Source: Cephalotrichum gorgonifer
Lineage: Eukaryota; Ascomycota; Sordariomycetes; Microascales; Microascaceae
Direction of reading: 5' to 3'
Length of the DNA stretch: 64,000 bases
NCBI GenBank assembly: GCA_900312665.1
Contig: ONZQ02000002.1
Span: 3,324,328-3,388,327, forward strand
Within the stretch, counting starts at the first letter, position 1; each line of letters opens with the position of its first letter. Under the pieces are notes generated by a model, which was given only the letters and a program-made list of their open reading frames with translations, did not search any database and was not told where the DNA came from. A program made the translations under genes and the position numbers. Positions 45,754 to 57,692 of this stretch are shown in pieces.

Positions 45754-47278
45754 GGTGGCGACTGCTTGAGATGATTCGGCCTTAAGGGATGGAGAGGGGG
45801 AGGTTGTCGAGTATTATCCGTCCACGAATGTCGCCCGACTCGAGGGAGTGAAAAGAACCGCACTGCGTCCAGAGGCGGATGAAAAGAAGGTGAAGGGGAA
45901 AAGGAGGACCGGGAGAGCCTGGAGCCGAGGGCATGCCGTGTCACATATATAGAATATGACTTAAGGTGTGAGGACGGGTCGGACCTGCTGCGGCCATCCA
46001 TGTCGATCTGTCTGTTCCATGGCTCACTGGCAAGTGCCCCAATAGGACGGGTAATGGCGAGGGTAAATCCATGGTTTCTGGGGTGGAAGAGCACTAAAAC
46101 CAGACTTACCCCAAGCTAAGGACATTGCAGTGTGGAGGAAATAGGAGAAAACAGCGGGGAAATGACAAAGACCAACCCCAATACGACCCTAACCCCTGCT
46201 CTCATTAGCTCGTGTCGCGCTCGGAAGTACCAGAGGATTTCGCCAAGAGTAAGAGTCCAAGCGACAGCCACTCGTAAAGCGGGAGACGACCCCAGTGCCG
46301 CCCCCGCGCACGGGAGCTTTATCCGCAGAGCCGGACCGGAAGTCGGCTGCAGCGAATCAGCGGGCCAGGAATCGTAAGTGGATTAGTTCTCGGAAGCGAG
46401 AACTCCGAATTCACATCGCGCACCAAAGGCCCATCGGTCCCGCGACCCACGCCCAGCCTTGAAAAACGGAGGGGTTTCCAGTTTTGGCTCCGTGGTTCCC
46501 AATCCATCGTGGATTTCGTATTATTGCTCATTTTTGATTTGAGATCTGGATGAGGCTTGGTCCGAGGAAGGACCGTCAGCCCATTGTCTCCGAACCTCGT
46601 CCTCCGTGATTGCTTGTCTGGGAAGTGTGGGGAATGTGGCGAAGGAAGGTTCGTAGATACTTCCTTTGCATGCATCCCCACGAGTAACCAGCAGGCGACG
46701 ACTACCTGCCCAGCCATATGGGCCAGCCACCATTTGTCACATGGCTGATGGGAGGCAAGATCTGGCTGGAATGTTTGCCAAGCTTTACCCCATCCCCGAC
46801 AACCTGGAGTGCGCTACCCCGCCTGGAGATTTACCCATCCTCCAATAATCCAGGGGCGCCAAGACAGGCTAGACCACGAATGGGCTTTTTGGAGGGGAAT
46901 TTTGTCACCACCCACCGGGTCCGGACGCTGAAGCGGCAATTCGTCCGATGCTTATTCCTTGCTTATTCTTTCCCCAAAAGCTACACATGTGGATTAAGTG
47001 GCAACGGCACTGCCTGAAGGATGCCCTCCGATGGGAGGAGAATTCGGGTAGGTACCGTACTCTAAGCACCCGAGCGTACAGATGCGACCGCGGTTACCGG
47101 TATTTAATTCACCCACCATTACTTTAGTGCACCATGTGTCGTGTCGCAGCGTCTGGAAAGTCGCGTGAAAATAACGTATATTCATATGTACAAAGTCTAT
47201 TCCGTTACCACTCGCGCATATCTCAGAATACAGTTTCTGAACACCCGGTTGTCGTCCCACCATGGCAAACGTGGCCGC
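45754..47278. other. Intergenic upstream of the sugar transporter
   Basis: About 1.5 kb serving as promoter of the sugar transporter (leftward) and 3' flank of the AA9 gene. Several minus-strand open frames (for example 45705-46094) are Pro/Ser/Arg-rich, lack family features and are judged non-coding. Confidence 0.55.
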
Positions 47279-48046
47279 TTAGCACTTGAAGACCTCAGGC
47301 CCAGGGATAGTGTAGCTCTCGAGGGGAGGCCAGTAGATGTTGACTTTCACGCCGGGGTCGGTTCCCTGTTTGTCTAACATTAGATTGTTGCGTTCGGCGT
47401 GCGCATTCTCGGCTATACATACCTTGTAGGCTCCCGGAAAGCTGACAGTGCTGGGAGTCTTGGTGCCAGTCCCGCCAACGACGTTAATCTGGGCGCATTC
47501 CGTGTAGAACTGGGCACCGGGGTAGTTTCCGGCACCGTGCAGGGCGAGCATCTCCGCCCGGAGCAGATACTGGCCCGGCTCGATGCACTCGGGGATGTGA
47601 ATCTCGTGGCGACCCGCTCCGTTGATGACCTTCTCCGTGCCCCAAGTACCACCGTTGAGGCCGTCTTCCTGAACCTTGAACCAGCCGTTGCCAACGCCAG
47701 AGTCGGTCGCGGCGTTGGAGACCTTCTTGAGGTAGGCCATCGTGGGCCCCTTGTGCGTAGAGTCCATGACATCGTTGGGGGCCGACCCCGTCGTGCCTAG
47801 CATGTACCGCCAGATGGCCGTGACGTTGCTCCCAGCCTCGACCGTGATGATGTGGTCGGTGGGCGTCGTGGGGTTTGGGGGGCCGTTGCAGGCGAGGGAG
47901 TTTGAGGTGACGTCCTCGATAGGACCGTTGTAGGACGGCACACGGACACCTTTGCCGGTACCAGCGTTGACACCATCTACCTCAAGGGAGACGAAGATGG
48001 TGTGCGCAGTGGCAGCGCCGGCGAAGAGCAACGATGAGAGCTGCAT
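47279..48046 (-). CDS. AA9 lytic polysaccharide monooxygenase
   Basis: Secreted copper enzyme that cleaves cellulose or related beta-glucans oxidatively. Exons 48046-47423 and 47365-47279 give about 236 residues. The signal peptide ends ATA just before His15, leaving HTIF as the mature N-terminus: the N-terminal His of the copper histidine brace. The second brace His is in DSTHKGP, and the axial Tyr in QFYTECAQINV. The C-terminal VNIYWPP is typical, and no carbohydrate-binding module follows. The start MQLSSLLF is chosen because it opens the signal peptide; the frame extends further upstream without relevance. The 57-nt intron (GTATGT...AAACAG) is a multiple of three with no stop, so retention would insert 19 residues before GTDPG. 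Confidence 0.93.
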   Translation of the reverse strand: MQLSSLLFAGAATAHTIFVSLEVDGVNAGTGKGVRVPSYNGPIEDVTSNSLACNGPPNPTTPTDHIITVEAGSNVTAIWRYMLGTTGSAPNDVMDSTHKGPTMAYLKKVSNAATDSGVGNGWFKVQEDGLNGGTWGTEKVINGAGRHEIHIPECIEPGQYLLRAEMLALHGAGNYPGAQFYTECAQINVVGGTGTKTPSTVSFPGAYKVCIAENAHAERNNLMLDKQGTDPGVKVNIYWPPLESYTIPGPEVFKC

Positions 48047-49223
48047 ATTGTTGGCTGGGGTGTATGAAAAGCGATGAGGATCGAGAAATAACTGGAGAAT
48101 AGAAGGCTCGTTACGCTCTGTGTCGGGGTGAGAGACCCATATAAATACCACCGCGGAGACTCCGCCGCCCCCTAGTCTCTTCCATCTCCTTTTCGACCAT
48201 CGTGCATCGTGAGGCGGCCTATTGGTGGTGAATCAGGAAGATACCCGGATTTCGAGTCGTGAGAGTGAAGGTGTAACGCTGGTTGATGTAACATCGGGAA
48301 GGGGGTCCCCTCTATTTCAGAGGAGGGGAATCCAGTTGATCAGCTCCGGATCGACGGAAGATCAGCGCCCGGGAAAAAATAAGATTAAATCCGGCTTGGT
48401 AGTCGGGCTCATGTTCATGGTATTCGTGGAATTGCCCACCCAAGAGTTCGGGTGGACCGGACGACGCTAATGCAACACCACCTTACCTCTTGTTTCAAGA
48501 GACGACGATTGGAGGAATATAGTACCTTCTCGGCGTGAAGACATGCATCGCATAGCCGCACTTGCCCATCGACACGAACCCCATTCAAGTACGGCCCAGA
48601 ACCCTCACCTATGGTTGCACGTTGCTACCTAGAGCTCACACAAGAAGAGTGTGCTGGTTCGGTTGCACCTGGATGCACGGGGAATCTAGTTCCGACAAAT
48701 ATCTCCCTGGACCAGCCATTATACCCTCCTACGGAAGGCGCGCAGCATATCATGATTGCGAATTATTTTATAAGATGATGTAGCCTGAGCCTACATGCGC
48801 GCCGAGCCATGTCCCTAGGAAACCGCGCATCCGTGCACCTCATGGTTGGGTACTCATGGGGATATAGCAGATCCAGCGAGGTGCGTATTCTATAGAAGAA
48901 TACTGCAACTGGATGATTCAAAACGTAGTTTTGTAGTAGAATTATCAGCATGATGTCTTGCCTTGACTTTACAGTGGTCCCTTGCCCCAATGATGAGGTC
49001 AAACCTGCACGAGCACCTGAATAATAACAGTGGGTGCGGCATGACGGACAGGCAAATAGGTGTATTTCACGTGTACTGTCACACATCCTGGTTTTCCATT
49101 GTGTCTCTACCTGGCTAGCTAAGCGATTTAAGTATCCTCATATAGTTATCCATGTAGGCATCGATGCCATCGAGCGTGTATGGGGCCTGGCGGATGGACC
49201 TACTACCTAATATACGGCCTCTA
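48047..49223. other. Intergenic
   Basis: About 1.2 kb upstream of the AA9 gene and downstream of the pyroglutamyl-peptidase-like locus. No gene, repeat or known site was recognised. Confidence 0.55.
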
Positions 49224-50192
49224 TTACCCTCCTACATCCTTCGTCATCTCGCGAATGACTTGAATGAGAGTATCGCGTTCTTCATTCACACTTTCCAAAT
49301 CCATCCTCGGGGGAACATGGAGGAAAGTGCCGCTTATATCCCGGCCCCGGCTCTTAGGCGCCGTGCTTCCAACATTGACGAGTAGTATATAAATTCGCAG
49401 ACGTAGAGGCCTGTGTTATTCGATACTTCGATCTTCCACTCAGAACTGATATTCTCGTAAGCTATCTGGACCAGATAATGTTCGTTTGGGGGCCATGGGT
49501 CAGGGTGAATATAGTGTGAGGGCAAGGGAGACTACCTATTCGCTGTCATTCGATCCACGATAGCATCTACATCTGCTGTTGATTCGATGTCGTCCGGCGC
49601 GTTTTCCCAGGCGTGGTCGCTACCCTTGAACCCATCTGACAGATACCTACCGTCGACATCTGGACGAGCGTAGGGGCCTTTCCTTGCTTTGCGTTCCAGC
49701 TGACATTTGGTTGCGTGGCCATTCACCCCTACGTGAACGAACAATCGCACGTTTGGAAACGTGCCGTACAGATTTGGTACTAGCCGGGAGACGTAATCAT
49801 AGGAGGTCTTGACAGGCTCTGGGTGTTTGCGGATGATTATATCAGACATGTTACCCTCCGCGTGGTCCGCAATGATGTCTGGTAGCCCAGATACGATTTC
49901 GAACGACGGATTAACCTCTAAATTTTCCAAATGCCTAAGAGTAGTTAGACTATCAGTCCCGATATTTATTCATCAATGGAAAGTAGCTTACCCCGAACCC
50001 TGTAACCAGAACTTCTACCCCTGGTCTTCCCGTATTATTGGTAGTGTAGTTTCCATAGTCTATTCGTGGGATTGAAGGCGTGGCTTGTGCATTCAGCAAG
50101 GTAGTTGGCGGCATCGCGTCTGTCAGGTTTCTGGTCGTGGCTTGGGAATCGTCGGAAATGTGTTTTTTAAAAGGTATGAAAGAGAGTGTCAT
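49224..50192 (-). pseudogene. Pyroglutamyl-peptidase I-like (C15), frame disrupted
   Basis: The parts encode a cysteine peptidase that removes N-terminal pyroglutamate. In order: VLVTGFG (exon to 49992), a second block from about 49934 to 49536 with NPSFEI, HVGVNGHATKCQLERKA (catalytic Glu region), then a third block from about 49445 with GLYVCEFIYYSS (catalytic Cys) and TFLHVPP (catalytic His). Two joins do not work. Between TGFG and HLENLEVNPSFEI, the obvious GTAAGC...TTAG intron leaves one extra base. Between the Cys block and the His block, the frame meets a stop at 49334-49336 and continues in another frame with correct spacing. Both breaks lie beside G-runs. It is either a decaying gene or two assembly errors; unusual splicing could also explain part. 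Confidence 0.6.
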
Positions 50193-52638
50193 TCGTAAAG
50201 AACAAAACCAGTATAAATATACCCTTCACTAAACCTTCGTCGCCGAACTTAGCATGATCCTAACTGTTATGTCTCCCATAAAGTGTCTCGAAAGTTAAAC
50301 ATAGGATTCTTAAGGGACTTGAAAATAACCCATGTCTCTCCTTACTCATCACGGTGTTATGTTATGATGGTCCTTGATGTCTCATAACTTGTATATTCGC
50401 GTTTCTTGGCGACGGCTTGTGTAAATCGTGCACACAGGACCAGAGTGCTATGCTCGATTGCAGACTTCCGTCACCCCGTGGGCCCCGGGGTACCAGCTAG
50501 CGACTGACTTCTCCTGACTGAAGTATTCTTCCAAGACGATTGGTGAATCAATGCATCAGTGGTGTCTGCTGGTTTCCTACTACGTCCTGGTCTCCCATTT
50601 CCTGAAATTCCTCCACCTTACTCCCGCTCTAATCAGGGAGTTTCCCCAGTTGCTACCTAGTTTCATTCCATTTGGTTCACTTTGTTTATTAGAGTTACCG
50701 AGTACTATTCTATGAGACTCCTCTGCCCGCTGCTGTGTTTACCCAGCTGCCTGCCGATCGCCTACTTTGCCGTGGAAATGACATGCTAGTAGCTATACTC
50801 CGTTCCTGCAGGGGTCCCGGCTGTGGGCCGAAATCCCCCGGAACGCCGGGTGGGTGAAGGCCTAGTCCATGTTGTCTCGGGTATCCCAGAAGCGTCCAAC
50901 AGCCGTTATAAAACCTAATAGTAGGTAGAACAGCCGGAAACTGCGAGCTCGCAAAGTTTGCGGCAGCCTTGGAAAAATGGAGTCTCTCGGCCACAAACTG
51001 GTAAAGGTTACATAAGGTACCGCTGGCACCCGCTGACTACTGGCATTAGATATAAGCCGCATTTTTGACGACGGCGGGTGACATCAAAGTTGGAACCAGG
51101 CAAGCTTGGCCTTCCTTTAGGGGTTGATGCTCACATATTTCTGTGTCTATCGGAAAATATGTTCTGTGTAAAGGTCTTACTTTATCAATGGGATCTGAGG
51201 GAACCATAGAGACTGAACAACATACCTAAGAAGTAAATGGCCACCTCCATACCTCACATATCATCCCTCCAGCAAATTATTCGTTACCAAATCTTGCCAT
51301 AGATCCATTCTTATGCAAATTGGATACTCTGTCTATGTTGAAGGATGGTACCTGTTGTTGAGAAATCTTGTCCTCGTGTTGTCGGCTGTCTTGTCTGTTC
51401 TTGGTATATGCCCTTTCACATTCTGTCCGCCTATATGCGTAGCTCTATTCCTCCTTTAGAGGTATATAGGTCTGGCCAAATTTTTCCACCTCTTCTGTCC
51501 TTCTCAGAGGGTTGTCCATAGTCTCAAAAAAAACTAATTTCGTGCTAGGGTTAGCTGCGAACTTCCCAATAGGTCACCAGTTTGCTCCCCATTGTTTAAG
51601 CCACTTTATCTGGTAGCTCCATATCCAAGGGTGTTAATGATACGTCCAGGAGTGCTCTTACGCGGTCGGACAATAGTTTAATGCAGGAAAGATCTGATGA
51701 TCCCATCCTCCACGCTGAAAGCGGCTCATTTTGAAGAAAACAGCAAGAGTGCGTCTTGCTCGAAAGTCCCGTGCATAAATGGAGGAATCATGCAAGCACA
51801 AAGAACCAAACATTTCAAAACTTTTGTGAAGTAATGGATGGATAGAAAGCATTGTAACCAATCTAGCATGGGGCGTGGGGGAGGAGGATGGACTCCTTTT
51901 AACTCTCGGACCGACTTATACGGGATGTTCCGGTTAGCCGACTTTCCGCCTGTGGTTTTGATTAGTATCCTTTCTCCCTACGGTTTGATCCACAGATAAG
52001 ACCCGCCCTCTGGACTCTTTTTATAGTGGGATTTTGCTTCGAAACCCCACATTAGGTGGGTCGCCGCGCGCGCCCTTATCTTCAATGGGGAACCTCCACG
52101 GAGATGTCGCTTTCAACGTCAGCTCGACGGGCGTCGACGGGCGTTCACGATAAGGAACAGCCAAACTTCACCCAATATAAGGCACGTATCATTCCTTCTC
52201 CGAGGAGATAATAGCTCCAGTTTCCTACAGTAACTTACTTGATATCAAGGTTCAATTCGGTTACTAAAAAGCTCCCCACGAAAATGGAGAAAAACTTGCT
52301 CGAACTCCAGTCCCTTTCACATCTTGACCCGCCACAAAGTCCCACATTTGTCAGTCAATGTGGAAACGCCAATACGATATGAGGATGTCGTTTTGGACAG
52401 GCGGGTTTAATGGCTCATTGACTATGACGTGGCAACAGCCGGACGTTTAAATATATATACATATATTTTATCTTCAACTCTCTTCTGAAGATGCTAGCCC
52501 CAAAGGAGAAATCACCGGACTGGGATCTACTGTATTTTTGGAAATATTGAATACTTGCCGGTGGTCCTTTGCTCCCGCTTCACCGAATGCTTCACCGAAT
52601 ATCGTTCCTGCTCCCGTCCCCGGAATTCTGAAGTCACA
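50193..52638. other. Gene-poor spacer
   Basis: About 2.4 kb between the pyroglutamyl-peptidase-like locus and the nitrate-transporter-like gene, divergent in orientation. Short frames show no known domain. An alternating TA stretch lies near 52451-52467. Nothing else is seen. Confidence 0.55.
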
Positions 52639-54444
52639 ATGACTTCCAACAAGTTCCGCTACCTAATCGGGCCTCCGGCGGTGAACCCGGTCTCGCGAAA
52701 GGCCCGGTCAATTCCCGTATTAAACCCCCTCGACCGATATGGCAGGGTCTTCTTCTTCTCATGGCTTGGGTTCATGGTCGCGTTCCTATCTTGGTTTGCC
52801 TTTCCGCCGCTGGTATATATGCTGCCCAATCACGATTTACTGTATTACGATGTTCAGGATAGGAAATTGCTAACGACGCCTTCAAGTTGATCCTTAGCAT
52901 CCGAGATGATTTGCACATGACACAGACAGAGGTTGCTACCTCTAATATTGTAGCTCTGGTTGCGACGTACGTTATACCCACCGCCTTTCCATGCGAGACT
53001 CGGTGTAGTTAAAGCTAAAGTCTTGGGCAGCCTTCTTGTCCGCTTGGTAGCGGGCTCACTCTGCGACAGATATGGCCCCCGTTACGTATTCGCGGGCCTC
53101 TTGTTCTGCGGATCCATCCCAACTGCCCTCGTTCCTACCCTGAAGAACGCCAATGGGCTGATTGCCATCCGGTTCTTCGTGGGGATCCTCGGCGGCACAT
53201 TAGTCCCTTGCCAAGTGTGGTGCACCGGGTTTTTCGATAAAAATGTTATTGGCACAGCCAATGCACTAGCGGGCGGCTGGGGAACCTCGGGAGGTGGAAT
53301 TACTTAGTATGTTTGCTCCTCCTATTCAACCGTTGGGAAAAACTCTTTCTAATACCTACCGTTCCTATAGTTTTGTCATGCCGGCGGTGGTTGACTCATT
53401 GGTTCAAGCACGGGGCCTGACGCCTCATGTGGCTTGGAGGGTTGCATTTGTTGTGCCTTTCATCCTGATCAACGCAGTTGCTGCTAGTATCTTGCTCTTC
53501 TGCGACGACACTCCAACAGGGCCATGGTCAGGCCGCCATGTCGTCATTGATGGAGGGCCACCAACGCCTCCACCAGAGGCGGTAAACCCTCATACAGAAA
53601 ATACTAAGGACATCGAAAAGGCGGCCACGAAACCAACCGGGCCGGAATCAAGTGAGACGGTTGAGCAGGCGAACATGGAGATAATCAAGGCTCCCGGCTT
53701 CCTTTCTGCCCTGCGTATAATCTTCTCCCCACAGTCTATAGCCCTTGCGGCCCCATATGCCTGTTCCTTCGGTAAGTTCTCGCTACCATCTCCGCCCACT
53801 ATTCTTCGACTCTGACGAAATATTATAGGGAGTGAACTGGCTATAAACTCCATCATTGGATCCTATTATTATACACATTTCCCTGAACTCGGACAAACTC
53901 GCGCTGGCCGGTGGGCGGCCATGTTCGCCTTGCTCAACATCGTCTTCCGTCCCACCGGAGGGATTGTTAGCGACATAATCTATAAGCATACTGGGTCAGT
54001 CTGGTGCAAGAAGCTCTGGCTTTCCTTCTTAGGCGTTATGGTGGGCGTCTTCGAGCTCGCTATTGGTCTCTCAGACCCCCCACGCGAGCAACTAATGTTC
54101 GGCCTCATTGCCGGGCTTGCTTTCTTCATCGACTCATGCAATGGGGCGAGCTTTGCCGTTGTTCCTCATGTGTTCCCATCAGCCAACGGTATGTTCAAGC
54201 CTTCGGTTTGTTGTAAGCTATCTATTATTGCCGGCAATTACTGATGTGTTGCATTCTAGGATTACTCACCGGCCTGATAGGCGCGAGTGGGAATCTGGGG
54301 GGTATTCTATTTTCTATCATATTCCAACATTACAAACAGACCTATCACACTGTTTTCTGGATTCTTGGAATCATTACCATCGGGGTGAATCTCTCTGTGG
54401 GGTGGATTGCACCTGTCCCGAAAAAAAAAGGCTTTAAATACTGA
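52639..54444 (+). CDS. Nitrate/nitrite transporter-like MFS protein (NNP family)
   Basis: Major-facilitator transporter of the NNP family, to which fungal CrnA/NrtA proteins belong. Exons 52639-52812, 52887-52966, 53031-53306, 53371-53771, 53829-54188 and 54260-54444 give about 491 residues, all in phase. N-terminal VNPVSRKARSIPVLNP and the FAFPPL helix-1 end are typical. The two substrate-binding arginines expected in helices 2 and 8 are present as LVRLVAGSLCDRYGPR and FRPTGGIVSD. The first nitrate-signature region reads GGWGTSGGGIT, with Thr where Asn is usual; the second reads GASGNLGGI. A long hydrophilic loop (about residues 240-290) follows helix 6, as in the eukaryotic members. It probably sits in the plasma membrane. 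Nitrate specificity is likely but not proven given the signature change. Confidence 0.87.
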
Positions 54445-55903
54445 GCTGCTTGTGTCTCAAAGAGCTGGAGTTGGCCTTGCAAATGATTTAGCCTAGCGAC
54501 TAGAACATAGAGAATAATATTTACTGTACTATACATCCTGGATAGTGATACTTTCCTTTTCCTGACTTGGGCTGCGCCTGAATTCTCGCCTTGCGCTACC
54601 TCACCAACTGTGTCGAAATGGCTCCTGGATTAAAATATGACTACATTGCCGTGTAACCGTTGGCGGATGTGAAATACCTTGCGGACGGCTTCTGGGTGTA
54701 AGGTATCTCGGCAATGTGTGCCTTCTCTACCATATCCGTGGTCCGCCCTCCTCTGCTCTTGAAACGGGTGTACAGGAGCGGGCCCTTTGCGGATGCCTAC
54801 CTGATCTCATTTGCTTAAAGGCTTAGGACTTGAGGCTAAGGTATCTAGTCACTGACTATGCTATTAGGGCGTTGGCTATAGTAGGCATATAGATAGATAC
54901 ACGCCATAATCCCAGCGCGCCGATGACATTACTTCCAGATGATACAGTGATATCTTTTGTCTGAAAAAAATTCCATGTGAAGTATTGAGGAAATAGTGTT
55001 ATTTTCTCCCTGGTTTCTGTCCACCACGTTCATTCCGCCTGTCGTTACTTGTATCCAGCTCTCATCGTTCGTCGTCCTGGTGGCATCCCGAGGAACGGAA
55101 GAAAATAACACAGGTAATTTATGGTGGCTTTAATATAAATACGAGAATGGATCGGCACCAGCATGCCGGCTCTACAGGGATGAGCTGCCGAGTTGGCACA
55201 GATCAGCTGACAAGAGGATGGCCGAGGAAGCGAGCCGCGAGGAGAGAGAACATTGAAAGCCATCTCCGGGGGGTCTTAGAATGTATGTATATACATCCCC
55301 TCGCCCTGGGAGGACCAAACGGCAGGAAGCGCACTAGGAGGAGCGGAGTATGTATTGCCGCATGCTATAACGTTGGGAAATCATTCGGAATATGGAGTTC
55401 TCTGTGCGGCAGAGCTATGACGGAATTTAGAGACACTCTTTCTAATTTTAGCATCAAACTTCTCTTTAATACTTGGGAAGGCCAAATACGTCGAGTGGTA
55501 AAGTGGGGCCCGGCATGAGCATCTGAACATGTCTACGTATTTCTGTGGGTGAACCTGCAGTCGATCGCTTGCGCGGCCGTGTTGTCACACTTCGTATTTG
55601 CTGCTGCATCTCGTGTTGTGCGTCCTGATCCCTGCAGTAGCGAAGGGCTCCCTCCGTATTTTTACCAAGAGCTGGGATGGGCGCATTCTATTGGACAACG
55701 AAGCTCTGATCGGCATCCCTTCGTTCGATGGCGGCTTAATCATTGGGAATTGTGTTACCTCTCCTCCCTCGCGAGGTAAGCTGAACACCAATTTCAAGTT
55801 TAAAAAGCCAGACAATGTTCCAGAATCTGATTTTGACAAGCTATCTCTATTCAAGCACTTTCATCACGCCTCCACCCATACTCTACTCTACACTCTAGCG
55901 ACA
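54445..55903. other. Intergenic upstream of the NIS1-like gene
   Basis: About 1.45 kb. A continuous frame extends from 55598 into the NIS1-like exon, but the region before Met at 55904 lacks family features and is taken as 5' leader. Confidence 0.55.
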
Positions 55904-56415
55904 ATGCAGCTTCGGTTCACGCTTGCAGCCCTTTCGGCCATGGCCCCAGCAGCGAACGCCCGCATCTACGGTATCGCGATCCCGGAAACAATCAAGGCCG
56001 GCGACGAGATCACCGCAATTATCGCTTCCAGCAACTACATCCAATCCGTTTACGACGTAGCTATTGCCTTCGGCATTTCCCCTGCCGCTGCTGCCTACCC
56101 GGATTCCCTTGGCACTGTGCTTGACTCCTTCTACTTGGGACCAGGTGTGTTCTTACCAGATATTTCCTTGCTGCGTTAGGATGAGGATACCTTAGTACTA
56201 ACTAATTTGCTATAGAAAAGTCCAATAGCCTCAAGAACCTCACTGAGGTTATCACCTTTCCCGACAGCCTCAAGGAGGGCGACCATGTCGTGTCAGCGAG
56301 CCTTATGAGCTTATACGGCGCGACCTCGGGACCGACCCTCACGAATTATAATGTGACGATTCAAATCGGGGATAAGACTAGTGACACTTATGTGTCAAGT
56401 TGGGAGCAGAACTAG
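55904..56415 (+). CDS. NIS1-like secreted effector-type protein
   Basis: Small secreted protein of the NIS1 (necrosis-inducing secreted protein 1) family, common in plant-associated and saprotrophic ascomycetes. Exons 55904-56144 and 56216-56415 give about 146 residues. A signal peptide of about 19 residues ends in ANA, followed by RIYGIAIP. Family landmarks: NYIQSVYDVAIAFG, SLGTVLDSFYLGP, a EKSNSLKNLTE block right after the intron, and GPTLTNYNVTIQIGD near the end. The intron (GTGTGT...GCTATAG) is phase 1. Studied members suppress plant pattern-triggered immunity by acting on receptor-associated kinases; whether this copy does so is not shown. The start at 55904 is chosen because it opens the signal peptide. 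Confidence 0.85.
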
Positions 56416-57692
56416 ACGGGCAGGAATCGAGGGACCCTATCGGAGGGACATGCCGATGAAATACTACATCCAAATGGATATTAAGACTGAATTCTGTAGA
56501 CCATATCCTAGGTGAAATGTCAACAATTCCAGAAACGAAGATGCTTTTATACACCACTTCTACTCATTGGCTTGGAGAGAGATGGAAGGAGGGGTAACCT
56601 AGCTTATAAGGGGGGAGAGAATTGACCTGAATGTACAAGGCCGGCAGCACGACGAGAAAAGTAATCTTTGCAAAGGGACGATATATTATAAATGATTTAA
56701 CCTTTTCTCTTTCAAGAATTTTGAGGCTTTCAGTCCATCCCCGGTGAGTTCTCCATGAATAGTAGCATCGACACCCTCCGGTTCCTCACCTTCTTCTCCT
56801 TTGGAGCTGCGACCACTCACCACAGCCTCGCTACCTCGTCTTCTAGTTCCTCTCTGGCTTCGAGATCGGGCCGAGGACGACCCAACTCCTCATGATTAGA
56901 GTGCCGGGCTCCCGTAAGCTGGAGGAGGTGGCTACATGTAGTTAGTTACACTGGCGTATTGCTCATCCTCTTCATCCTTTTCTCCTCCCTCCTATTTACG
57001 AATTCGCTTCGACAGTATCCCATGATCGCATGAGCTAATCCATGCGTCGGACATGTTTGGCCATCATAGCGCAATCCCTCTTTCCCAACCTCATATTGCA
57101 GGCACCACTGGGCTACAACTCTAACCTACACACCACGAAGGCTTGGGCACGGGTTCATCGATTATTCAGCACGCTTTTAAGAGCTCATGGTTTTGACTAC
57201 CCGCCCGACGACCCCACCTCCGTTTGCGTGGCCGGGGCTGAGAATGTTTTCTTAATTTAGTCTAGCTAGTACCACAGGGTGCTGTTCTCGCGGTAGTCAT
57301 TTGCCATTCCTTTGAGGCAACCATTTACCGTCAAGTTTCTGAAAGAATATGTTCGGGAGAAATATGGCGGAATGATATCCGTTCGGTCGCATTGTCCCGG
57401 TAGCCCGATGGAGTGGATTCCGGCAAATTGTGGGCCGGCCCGTTTGAAAGGGCAAGGATAAGGGAAGAATGTTCTCCCGCCGGCACAATACGAGTACAAG
57501 CGATGTAAGCCGCCTCTGAACAGTATCCCCTTCATGCTAATAGCGAGTGAGACCCATGGCAGAGGAAGCTGTGTGTTATAAAGTGTGCCAGTGTGAAGAC
57601 TAAGCTTATCGCCCAGCTTGTACAAGCACACAAGAGGTTCCGTTAAACCACACAAAGTCATCTACACATATTACGCCCTCTGACCCTCCATC
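56416..57692. other. Intergenic upstream of the dehydroquinase gene
   Basis: About 1.28 kb. A GGATAAGG sequence around 57454-57462 is only half of a QutA-type palindrome. No gene is seen. Confidence 0.55.

Noticed and set aside
45705..46094. 129-codon minus-strand open frame upstream of the sugar transporter
   Set aside because: Pro/Ser/Arg-rich translation with no family features; it overlaps the transporter's first exon in another frame.
57454..57469. Second QutA site upstream of qutE
   Set aside because: Only a GGATAA half is present; the other half of the palindrome does not match.
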